Assembly (NCBI GenBank): GCA_040753835.1
Contig: JBFMDM010000099.1
Span: 1-8,130 of the forward strand
Direction: 5' to 3'
Source of the DNA: JACRIK01 sp040753835
GTDB lineage: Bacteria; Planctomycetota; MHYJ01; JACQXL01
DNA: 8,130 nt
In this document: in pieces, positions 1 through 5,045 of the stretch
How the letters are laid out: every line of letters starts with the position of its first letter
Position numbering within the stretch: the first letter of the stretch is position 1
Translations under genes and position numbers: made by a program
The notes under the pieces: generated by a model
Told to the model about the DNA's origin: nothing
Databases searched by the model: none
The model's input: only the letters and a program-made list of their open reading frames with translations

Positions 1-148
1 GGATATAAGTCTCAAGACGATGGTTTTTGATATATGCAGAGAGCGAACTGGTGACCAGGAAAATGATGATAGCGCCGAAGATTAAATGCCAGAAGTATTT
101 GGTTGCCCTTGATGCCTTAGGCCTCTGAGAGGTGTAGTAGGTCTTCAT
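1..148 (-). CDS. Unknown single-pass membrane protein, N-terminus only (cut by window edge)
   Basis: An open minus-strand frame starts with ATG at 148-146 and runs off the left edge (49 complete codons). A Shine-Dalgarno AGGGG (156-160 on the plus strand) lies 7 bases before the ATG, which supports the start. The product begins with about 17 polar, basic residues (MKTYYTSQRPKASRATK), then a hydrophobic stretch of about 20 residues (FWHLIFGAIIIFLVTSSL) and a polar, charged continuation (KNHRLETY). This is the layout of a type II single-span inner-membrane protein with its bulk outside the cytoplasm. It could be a small divisome-type protein (FtsB/DivIC-like), but too little is visible and I do not recognise it. 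It is divergent from psd. Confidence 0.6.
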   Translation of the reverse strand, partial: MKTYYTSQRPKASRATKYFWHLIFGAIIIFLVTSSLSAYIKNHRLETYI

Positions 149-272
149 TTATTATCCCCTACCCTCTCACGGGTTGCTTAAACGCCAGTTGAATAACTAT
201 CCGTTATTACTTGACCCATATCTGAGCGTATGCTATATCGTCATTATATTTGTAAATCTTTAATTATTTAAT
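149..272. other. Divergent intergenic region
   Basis: This 124-base AT-rich gap separates the minus-strand membrane protein from psd. It holds the proposed psd promoter (211-239) and the SD of the leftward gene (156-160). I see none of the repeat families that occupy most other gaps in the window, and no clear leftward promoter. Confidence 0.6.
211..239 (+). promoter_or_regulatory. Sigma-70-type promoter, extended -10, upstream of psd
   Basis: TTGACC (211-216) is followed after exactly 17 bases by TATATC (234-239), and a TG at 231-232 gives an extended -10 (TGCTATATC). The transcript would start near 246, leaving a leader of about 27 bases before the psd ATG. It is the only good promoter candidate in front of the psd-to-spoVG gene series. 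Predicted from sequence alone. Confidence 0.55.
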
Positions 273-926
273 ATGCGTTTGCCTTTAGCGAAATATTCAG
301 CCGGAGAGATAGCAGTGATGCTGGTCATCACCGCAGTAATGGGTTATGTGCTGTTTCCAATAATGCCGGCCCTGGTCGTCATTCCGGCCGCGGCGTTTCT
401 CTTTACGCTCTATTTTTTCCGGGACCCCAATCGCAGGATTCCCGATGGCGACAACCTGATAGTATCTCCGGCCGACGGCACAATTATAGAGATTGCCGAT
501 GCCAATGAAGACACCTTTGTCAGGGAGCCATGCGTCAAGGTGGCGATATTCCTGTCCGTATTCAACGTCCACATCAACCGCGCGCCCTGCGACGGCAAGG
601 TGACCCTGCTTGATTACCGCAAAGGCCGGTTCCTGGTGGCCTCAAAACCCGAGGCCTCCAGCCATAACGAGCGCAACAGCATAGGCATAACGTCCGGCCA
701 TTCCCTCAGAATACTGGTGCGCCAGATTGCCGGCATCATCGCCCAGCGGATTGTCTGCGGCCTGGAGATGAACCAGCAGGTAAAAAGGGGCGAACGCGTC
801 GGGATGATAAAATTCGGCTCACGAACCGAAATATATATACCCAAGAGCCGGCTGGAACGGCTTGAGGTTAAACTTAATGACAAGGTCAAAGGCGGAGAAA
901 CCGTTATCGGAGCGTATAAGAAATAA
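273..926 (+). CDS. psd: Phosphatidylserine decarboxylase proenzyme (short type)
   Basis: The enzyme converts phosphatidylserine to phosphatidylethanolamine at the inner membrane, the step after PssA, whose gene is next. It has 217 residues, typical of the short, soluble-like/archaeal-type Psd. Residues about 12-48 are hydrophobic and probably form one or two membrane segments, followed by FFRDPNR (48-54). The catalytic pattern is visible: Asp68 in SPADGT, His100 in FNVHINR, and the self-cleavage site FGSR (181-184), where Gly182-Ser183 should be cut so that Ser183 becomes the pyruvoyl group of the small alpha subunit. ATG at 273 is chosen because MRLPLAKYS fits the usual family N-terminus. 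It has no clear SD, whereas GTG/ATG at 315/318 has GGAGAG before it but would remove the conserved start. The next gene follows after a 118-base gap filled by a structured repeat. Confidence 0.95.
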   Translation: MRLPLAKYSAGEIAVMLVITAVMGYVLFPIMPALVVIPAAAFLFTLYFFRDPNRRIPDGDNLIVSPADGTIIEIADANEDTFVREPCVKVAIFLSVFNVHINRAPCDGKVTLLDYRKGRFLVASKPEASSHNERNSIGITSGHSLRILVRQIAGIIAQRIVCGLEMNQQVKRGERVGMIKFGSRTEIYIPKSRLERLEVKLNDKVKGGETVIGAYKK

Positions 927-930
927 AAGC

Positions 931-1044
931 CCCGCCATTCGCTTCGCGGTCTCTGCGGAGTTCGGCGAGGTCTAACTGGCTGTCCGCCAAAGGCGGATCC
1001 GCCTCCGGCGGATAACGACCTTCGGTCTAACAGCCATTAAGAAA
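931..1044 (+). repeat. Family 3 structured repeat, copy 1 (psd-pssA gap)
   Basis: The gap is packed with inverted repeats. An outer stem TGGCTGT/ACAGCCA (977-983 with 1030-1036) encloses hairpins CCGCC-AAA-GGCGG (984-996), ATCCGCC-TCC-GGCGGAT (997-1013) and GACC-TTC-GGTC (1017-1027). The 3' part, TTCGGTCTAACAGCCATTAAG, closely matches the repeat in front of spoVG, and both copies end in TAAGAAA next to a start codon or its SD. There is no U-run, so a simple intrinsic terminator is unlikely. The outer boundary on the left is approximate. Confidence 0.65.
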
Positions 1045-1872
1045 ATGAAAATAAAACTCAAGAAACTCAAGGTCGTGCCGATTCTGCCGTCATTGCTGAC
1101 CGTGGGCAACCTGCTTTCAGGATTCGGCTCATTATATTACCTGATGAAACTGGATTATACCACTGCGGCCTGGATGATATTTATCGCCATGGCCTTTGAT
1201 ATGCTGGACGGCAAGATTGCGAGGTTTACCAATTCAACATCGCAGTTCGGGGTGCATCTGGATTCGCTGGCCGACGTAATTTCGTTCGGACTGGTGCCGG
1301 CCTTCCTGGCCCTGAAACTGGTGGTGAATTCCAACGGGTTTCCCATCCGGCTTATCTGGGCGCTGGCCGCCTTCTATCTGGTTTGCGCCACCCTCCGGCT
1401 GGCCCGCTTTAATACCGAAACCACAACCAAAGAGGAAGACCACCAGTTCTTCTTCGGACTGCCGACTCCCGGGGCCGCGGCTGTGGTGGCCAGTTTGGTT
1501 ATCCTTTACCAGCATCTGCAACTTAAAATAATCATCACGGCAATGCCCTTCGTATTGCTCCTGATTTCCGCACTGATGATAAGCCGCTTCCGCTATTCCC
1601 ACTTCCTCAACCGCTTCCTAAAAGCGCGGCCACTCACCAAACTGGTGGAAATAACGCTGGTAGTCATCTTTATATACCTGGCCTTTGAGGTCACCCTGAG
1701 CGTGGTTTTCCTGCTCTACGCCCTGAGCGGAGTGGCAAACCATTTTAAGCAAAAGATATCAGCCAGGCGCTCCGATGTTTACGAGCGGAGCGCCCCGCAC
1801 CTGCCTGGCCGGCAGACAGGTCAGAAGGCATCGGGGCGGGCGGCTGCGGCTGAGTCGGATGAATCGCGTTAG
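1045..1872 (+). CDS. pssA: CDP-diacylglycerol--serine O-phosphatidyltransferase
   Basis: An integral membrane enzyme that makes phosphatidylserine from CDP-diacylglycerol and L-serine, supplying the substrate of Psd encoded just upstream. The CDP-alcohol phosphatidyltransferase signature is complete: Asp52, Asp55-Gly56, Ala59-Arg60, Gly69, Asp73 and Asp77 (DMLDGKIAR...FGVHLDSLAD). FFFGLPTPGAA (135-145) is typical of the PssA subgroup. Several hydrophobic segments follow (about 80-95, 103-120, 143-156, 161-179, 202-230). The ATG at 1045 has only a weak purine-rich stretch before it. Residues from about 240 to 275 form a low-complexity, Arg/Ala/Ser-rich tail encoded by GC-rich inverted repeats (from about 1760) and are probably not part of the family fold. 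The stop TAG lies in a CGTTAGA sequence that resembles a family 1 element arm. Confidence 0.94.
   Translation: MKIKLKKLKVVPILPSLLTVGNLLSGFGSLYYLMKLDYTTAAWMIFIAMAFDMLDGKIARFTNSTSQFGVHLDSLADVISFGLVPAFLALKLVVNSNGFPIRLIWALAAFYLVCATLRLARFNTETTTKEEDHQFFFGLPTPGAAAVVASLVILYQHLQLKIIITAMPFVLLLISALMISRFRYSHFLNRFLKARPLTKLVEITLVVIFIYLAFEVTLSVVFLLYALSGVANHFKQKISARRSDVYERSAPHLPGRQTGQKASGRAAAAESDESR
1766..1820. repeat. Palindromic DNA coding for the PssA C-terminal tail
   Basis: A perfect 9-base inverted repeat, GGCGCTCCG (1766-1774) and CGGAGCGCC (1786-1794), is followed by an imperfect palindrome around CTGCCTGGCCGGCAGACAGG (1801-1820). Both are translated as the end of PssA. The second resembles GC-rich palindromes I have seen scattered in many environmental genomes (recollection, not checked). 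Confidence 0.5.
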
Positions 1873-1880
1873 AATAGATG

Positions 1881-2010
1881 ACCCCGTTAGAGATAACCGA
1901 CTAATGGACAATTTTCATAATAATTCCTTAAAAACGTGGTCAGTTATGAGAACAAGGACTTGTAATAATGTTACGGTCGTCCCAGTGGGACGACCTATCT
2001 CTAACGGGGT
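1881..2010. repeat. Family 1 element, copy 1 (pssA-folK junction)
   Basis: A 130-base element is bounded by perfect 15-base inverted repeats: ACCCCGTTAGAGATA (1881-1895) and TATCTCTAACGGGGT (1996-2010). The interior is AT-rich. A perfect 10-base-stem hairpin (1975-1995; arms GGTCGTCCCA and TGGGACGACC) abuts the right arm. The same layout recurs at 6369-6488 with a different hairpin sequence. TGA flanks both sides of CCCC...GGGG (1879-1881 and 2010-2012). No ORF of note lies inside, so it looks like a small non-autonomous (MITE-like) element or a structured RNA element. The right arm contains the GTG now serving as folK start. Confidence 0.8.
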
Positions 2011-2518
2011 GACAACCGCCTACATTGCTTTGGGTTCAAATCTCGGAGACAAGCGGCGGAATATCAAAGACGCAATCCGTATGATAAGACGGCTGCAAGG
2101 GACATCGGTTACGGCTGTCTCCGGGCTTTACAGGACGCCGGCTGAAGGCCGTGCCTATCGGTCATGCCTCCGGCAGATCCACCGTGGTGGACAGGCAGGC
2201 AATATCCAGCAACCGAATTTCATCAATGCGGCCATAGAAATAAAGACATCGTTGAGCGCTCAGGAATTATTAGACAAATTATCGGCAATAGAGAAAACGC
2301 TGGGCCGGGTCCGGGTTGATGGAAAACTGCTACCGCGCACCATTGACCTTGATATCCTGTTATACGGGCAGAAGGTCTATCGCCTGAAGCGCCTGACAGT
2401 GCCGCACCCGCGGATGCACAGGCGCAGGTTTGTCCTGGAGCCGCTCTGCGAGTTGGCGCCAGATCTGGTGCACCCGGTATTGAAGAAACCGATACGCGAC
2501 CTGCTGAAGAAGATATGA
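2009..2518 (+). CDS. folK: 2-amino-4-hydroxy-6-hydroxymethyldihydropteridine pyrophosphokinase (HPPK)
   Basis: HPPK transfers pyrophosphate from ATP to 6-hydroxymethyl-7,8-dihydropterin in cytoplasmic folate synthesis. From GTG at 2009 the protein has 169 residues and starts TTAYIALGSNLGD, aligning with the normal family N-terminus. The frame is open further upstream to 1775, but that part is repeat DNA and the tail of pssA. Conserved parts: YRTP (41-44), QPNFINAA (68-75), TIDLDILLYG (111-120) with the two Mg-binding Asp113 and Asp115, and VPHPRMHRRRFVLEPL (131-146). An extra stretch of about 18 residues (48-65) interrupts the catalytic loop between the TPxxG and QPN motifs and is encoded by palindromic DNA. 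The usual Gly before PRTIDLD is Leu109. No SD is visible before the GTG. It probably remains functional, since every Mg-ligand motif is kept. Confidence 0.9.
   Translation: MTTAYIALGSNLGDKRRNIKDAIRMIRRLQGTSVTAVSGLYRTPAEGRAYRSCLRQIHRGGQAGNIQQPNFINAAIEIKTSLSAQELLDKLSAIEKTLGRVRVDGKLLPRTIDLDILLYGQKVYRLKRLTVPHPRMHRRRFVLEPLCELAPDLVHPVLKKPIRDLLKKI
2150..2203. repeat. Palindromic insert inside folK
   Basis: About 54 bases (18 codons) absent from ordinary HPPK. It contains the inverted repeat TCCACC-GT-GGTGGA and flanking CCTCCGGCAG/CAGGCAGGC pieces. The reading frame stays open across it. It resembles in-frame palindromic elements known in Rickettsia in concept only; I do not recognise the sequence family. 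Confidence 0.55.
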
Positions 2519-2601
2519 ACCCCGTTAGAAGTAATAGTAACGGGGTAAAGAATAATTATGATTAGGTTTAAACCTGATATTACAAACACTTCTAACGTGG
2601 T
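2519..2601. repeat. Family 1 element, copy 3 (folK-panC junction, short form)
   Basis: Terminal arms ACCCCGTTAGAAGT (2519-2532) and ACTTCTAACGTGGT (2588-2601) are complementary in 13 of 14 positions. A second right-arm copy, TAACGGGGT (2538-2546), pairs with the left arm as a 9-base stem with a 10-base loop, so the element looks rearranged or nested. A perfect palindrome AGGTTTAAACCT (2564-2575) lies in the interior. The element begins one base after the folK stop and reaches into the 5' end of the panC reading frame. Confidence 0.7.
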
Positions 2602-3439
2602 AAAGATAATCACCACCATAAAGGACGTCAGGCAAAAAATCAGCCGGGCCAGGCGCAAGGGACTGAGCGTCGGCTTTGTTCCCACGATGGGCGCCTTGCA
2701 CCAGGGACACCTGGCGCTGATGCGCCAGGCCAGGAAAGAGACCGGTCTCGTGGTTATCAGCATATTCGTCAACCCGCTCCAGTTCGGCCCGAATGAGGAT
2801 TTCAAGCGCTACCCAAGGAACATTAAAGGCGACGCCCGGCTGGCCAAGACAGCCGGCGTGGATATAATCTTCGCCCCTTCTGTAAAAGAGATGTATGATA
2901 ACTCACTTACCTTCGTTGATATGGCGGACATGACCGATAAACTCTGCGGCAAATCCAGGCCTGGGCATTTCCGCGGAGTGCTGACCGTGGTGGCCAAGTT
3001 ATTCAATATCGTGGCGCCGGATATCGCCTATTTCGGGCAGAAGGATTTCCAGCAGGCCCTGATTATAAAGAAGATGGCCAGGGACCTGGATATGAATCTT
3101 GCGATAAATGTCCTGCCGACAGTCCGCGAGCCGGACGGCCTGGCAATGAGTTCGCGCAATAAATACCTGAGTGTGACGGAACGCTTTTATGCCAACCGCC
3201 TTTATCAGTCATTGCTCAAGGCAAAAGAACTGATTATCTCAGGCGAAAAGGATTCAGGGAAAATCCGCAACACGATGCTCTCCATCATCAAGACCATACC
3301 GGGGAGCCGGATTGACTATGTGGAAATCGCAGACCCGGAAACGTTGGAAAAGGCGGAAAAGATAAAGAAAAGGCCCGTGCTCATTGCCCTGGCTGTATTC
3401 GTGGGCAAAACCCGGCTGATAGACAATATCGTATGCTGA
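2558..3439 (+). CDS. panC: Pantothenate synthetase
   Basis: PanC joins pantoate and beta-alanine with ATP, the last step of pantothenate synthesis, in the cytoplasm. Class I nucleotidyl-transferase motifs are plain: PTMGALHQGH (42-51, containing the HxGH ATP-binding signature), FVNPLQFGPNED (70-81), CGKSRPGHFRG (130-140), YFGQKDFQQ (158-166) and REPDGLAMSSRN (190-201). From ATG 2558 the protein has 293 residues. The first 13 (MIRFKPDITNTSN) come from repeat DNA and are not family-like. GTG at 2597 would give 280 residues, nearer the usual length, starting VVKIITTIKDV, and is a strong alternative start. Neither start has a good SD. The frame overlaps ispE by 7 bases, so translation is probably coupled. 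Confidence 0.93.
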   Translation: MIRFKPDITNTSNVVKIITTIKDVRQKISRARRKGLSVGFVPTMGALHQGHLALMRQARKETGLVVISIFVNPLQFGPNEDFKRYPRNIKGDARLAKTAGVDIIFAPSVKEMYDNSLTFVDMADMTDKLCGKSRPGHFRGVLTVVAKLFNIVAPDIAYFGQKDFQQALIIKKMARDLDMNLAINVLPTVREPDGLAMSSRNKYLSVTERFYANRLYQSLLKAKELIISGEKDSGKIRNTMLSIIKTIPGSRIDYVEIADPETLEKAEKIKKRPVLIALAVFVGKTRLIDNIVC

Positions 3440-4317
3440 TAACAAAGATATCAAACGGACTGGAGATTCTCTCGCCGGCCAAGATAAACCTGTATTTGGA
3501 GGTGCTGGGCAGGCGCAAGGACGGATTCCACGAGATAGAAAGCGTGATGCAGACGGTCTCTCTCTTTGACACGCTCCACCTCTTCCCGCTAAAGAGCGGA
3601 ATCAAGGTATTAACCGACCATCCTGAACTATCAGGCGGAAGAAGCAACCTCGTCTATCGCGCGGCCGACCTGATAAAGAAGGAATATGGCGTCAGAAAAG
3701 GCGTCAGAATAGTCCTTCAGAAACGGATTCCGATAGGCGGCGGGTTAGGCGGCGGAAGCAGCAATGCGGCCGCGGTCTTATTGGGGTTAAACCGCCTCTG
3801 GAACCTTGAACTAAGCAGCGAAGAGATGTCAATTCTCGGCGCCGGATTGGGCTCGGATGTGCCTTTCTTCATCTACGGTGGAACCGCCCTGGTCAAAGGC
3901 AGAGGCGAGATTGTCCTGCCCCTGCCGGTTAGCGCAAAGTTTCACTACCTCCTCCTTAAACCCCCTATTGCCATCCCGACCAAGAATATTTACAAAAATA
4001 TCAAATTCTACTTGACAAAGCCGCATCCGGATGGTATATTGCCATTGATTAATAAATTGCTGCAGAAACAGGCAGGTTATAAAAAAGTCCAAGAGTTACT
4101 GCACAACAGATTAAAAGACGTGGCGATGAAACAATATCCTGTCTTAAGAGATACTTATCAGTCATTCCGGAAAATATCCGCCCAGAAAATTCTGCTTTCC
4201 GGCAGCGGCTCCACTATCTTTAAACTGTGCAGTTGCCGAAAAGAGGCCGAAAACCTGGCTATTATATTAGGTCGGAGGAACTTGGGACAATCCTTTATTG
4301 TTAATAATATCATTTAG
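3433..4317 (+). CDS. ispE: 4-diphosphocytidyl-2-C-methyl-D-erythritol kinase
   Basis: A GHMP-fold kinase phosphorylating CDP-methylerythritol in the MEP route to isoprenoids. It has 294 residues, near the usual size. Motifs: SPAKINLYLEV (14-24) with Lys17, RRKDGFHE (27-34), the GHMP glycine loop PIGGGLGGGSSNAAA (100-114), GSDVPFFIYGG (140-150) with the predicted catalytic Asp142, and the C-terminal LLSGSGSTIF (254-263). The position after GGGSS is usually Asp but is Asn111 here. ATG at 3433 overlaps the panC stop (ATGCTGA) and has no SD of its own, so it is likely translated by coupling. In Firmicutes ispE also lies close upstream of spoVG (with purR and ridA between), matching the gene order here. 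Confidence 0.95.
   Translation: MLITKISNGLEILSPAKINLYLEVLGRRKDGFHEIESVMQTVSLFDTLHLFPLKSGIKVLTDHPELSGGRSNLVYRAADLIKKEYGVRKGVRIVLQKRIPIGGGLGGGSSNAAAVLLGLNRLWNLELSSEEMSILGAGLGSDVPFFIYGGTALVKGRGEIVLPLPVSAKFHYLLLKPPIAIPTKNIYKNIKFYLTKPHPDGILPLINKLLQKQAGYKKVQELLHNRLKDVAMKQYPVLRDTYQSFRKISAQKILLSGSGSTIFKLCSCRKEAENLAIILGRRNLGQSFIVNNII
4012..4040 (+). promoter_or_regulatory. Near-consensus sigma-70-like promoter inside ispE
   Basis: TTGACA (4012-4017), exactly 17 bases, then TATATT (4035-4040), with TG at 4032-4033 giving an extended -10. It lies in the last third of the ispE coding frame, about 560 bases before spoVG. It could give spoVG an independent transcript, or be a chance match. Prediction only. 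Confidence 0.4.
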
Positions 4318-4340
4318 AACTGAAAAATAGGCGCCTCATA

Positions 4341-4466
4341 ACCCGAATCCTACTGGGATGACCGTTATCCTCGCAGTCCCAAAGGGGCGAGAGGATTACG
4401 GCGGGTTATCCCGCTACAATAAACTGTTTTGCACATAAATTATGTGCGGGATGAATAAAGCGGGAC
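4341..4466 (+). repeat. Family 2 structured repeat, copy A (after ispE)
   Basis: It shares ordered blocks with 7396-7508: CCCGAATCC...CTGGGATG, a GC hairpin around GGGTTATCCC, CAATAAACTG (4417-4426), and AATAAAGCGGG at the end. Internal hairpins are GCGGG-TTAT-CCCGC (4401-4414) and GCACATA-AAT-TATGTGC (4431-4447). CCCGCT (4410-4415) can alternatively pair with AGCGGG (4459-4464), so two folds compete. There is no following T-run that would make an intrinsic terminator. Confidence 0.65.
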
Positions 4467-4516
4467 AAGATTTTACTTCCATAGATTAAGCATCCTGAAA
4501 GAGGCATCAATATGGT

Positions 4517-4592
4517 AGTCCGCCTCCGCCCTTACGGGCTTCGGCGGGTTTAACTCGCTGTAACTCACTTCGTTCTAACAGCGAGTAAGAAA
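4517..4592 (+). repeat. Family 3 structured repeat, copy 2 (before spoVG)
   Basis: A nested GC hairpin (CCGCC 4520-4524 with GGCGG 4543-4547, inner GCCC-TTAC-GGGC 4528-4539) is followed by a 9-base stem ACTCGCTGT (4553-4561) and ACAGCGAGT (4578-4586). The end TTCGTTCTAACAGCGAGTAA matches the repeat before pssA except at the stem positions, where both arms change together (TGGCTGT/ACAGCCA there). That pairing-preserving difference suggests the structure matters. Confidence 0.65.
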
Positions 4593-4595
4593 GGA
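4591..4595 (+). promoter_or_regulatory. Ribosome binding site of spoVG
   Basis: AAGGA lies 6 bases before GTG 4602 and decides that start. It follows directly after the family 3 repeat hairpin, which could affect its access. Confidence 0.6.
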
Positions 4596-4601
4596 TGTTT
4601 T

Positions 4602-5042
4602 GTGGAAATAACAGAGGTACGGGTAAGGTTACAGGGACGGCCGGCTGACCGGCTGAAGGCATTCTGCAGTATCACCTTTGACAACGCTTTCGTGGTCAGG
4701 GACCTGAAGGTCATTGAGGGGTCAAGGGGGATGTTTGTGGCTATGCCCAGCCGCAAGATAACGGACCACTGTCACAAGTGCCGTGGCAAGAACACGGTAT
4801 CCTCAAGATTCTGCTGCGAATGCGGATGTAAACTGGACGAAAAGCGCGGCCCATTGGATATGCACGGCCGGGTGCAGTTATTCGCCGATATTGCGCATCC
4901 GATTACCAGCCAATGCCGCGATATGATTCAGCATAAGGTCCTGCTGGCATACAAGGACGAGGTGGCACGCTCCAAAAAACCTGATTATAAGCCGAGCGAA
5001 TTGACAGACCATCCTTCCGCGCTGCCGGACGGACCACATTAG
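4602..5042 (+). CDS. spoVG: SpoVG-family protein with inserted zinc ribbon
   Basis: SpoVG proteins are small regulators; several bind DNA or RNA and affect septation or gene expression in other bacteria. Both halves of the family fold are present: MEITEVRVRL...KAFCSITFDNAFVVRDLKVIEG and GMFVAMPSRK (43-52), then DIAHPIT (96-102). Ordinary SpoVG continues almost directly from PSRK to DIAHP. Here about 43 residues intervene and carry a Cys4 zinc-ribbon pattern, C57-HK-C60 and C71-CE-C74 (plus C72, C76). The tail (117-146) is charged and proline-rich. Length is 146 residues, against about 85-100 for the simple form. I recall zinc-ribbon SpoVG from Planctomycetota and relatives. The GTG start is fixed by the AAGGA at 4591-4595. 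The TAG stop is 3 bases from the stop of the convergent larA-like gene. Confidence 0.9.
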   Translation: MEITEVRVRLQGRPADRLKAFCSITFDNAFVVRDLKVIEGSRGMFVAMPSRKITDHCHKCRGKNTVSSRFCCECGCKLDEKRGPLDMHGRVQLFADIAHPITSQCRDMIQHKVLLAYKDEVARSKKPDYKPSELTDHPSALPDGPH

Positions 5043-5045
5043 AAT

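Larger units (their letters stand above)
4318..4601. other. ispE-spoVG intergenic region
   Basis: These 284 bases hold a family 2 repeat (4341-4466), about 50 bases with no recognisable feature (4467-4516), and a family 3 repeat (4517-4592) that runs up to the spoVG ribosome binding site. I find no convincing ORF, RNA gene or intrinsic terminator. Confidence 0.6.

Noticed and set aside
315..926. Later psd start at GTG 315 or ATG 318 with GGAGAG upstream.
   Set aside because: It would remove the conserved MRLPLAKYS-type N-terminus; kept only as a note.
984..1013. Tandem GGCGG hairpins as a CRISPR-like array.
   Set aside because: Units are adjacent inverted repeats without spacers of constant length; no cas genes.
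1775..2008. Upstream extension of the folK frame back to 1775 (78 extra residues).
   Set aside because: It overlaps the pssA end and consists of repeat DNA; the HPPK fold starts at 2009, and the reconstructed ancestral start falls at the same residue.
1881..2010. Family 1 element as a riboswitch for folK.
   Set aside because: The same element lies before larA and panC and in a different orientation to the downstream gene, so a ligand-specific leader is unlikely.
2377..2805. 142-codon minus-strand ORF spanning folK, the family 1 element and panC.
   Set aside because: It crosses two real genes and a repeat and has no family-like sequence.
4341..4466. Intrinsic terminator after ispE.
   Set aside because: Good hairpins exist, but none is followed by a T-run on either strand.
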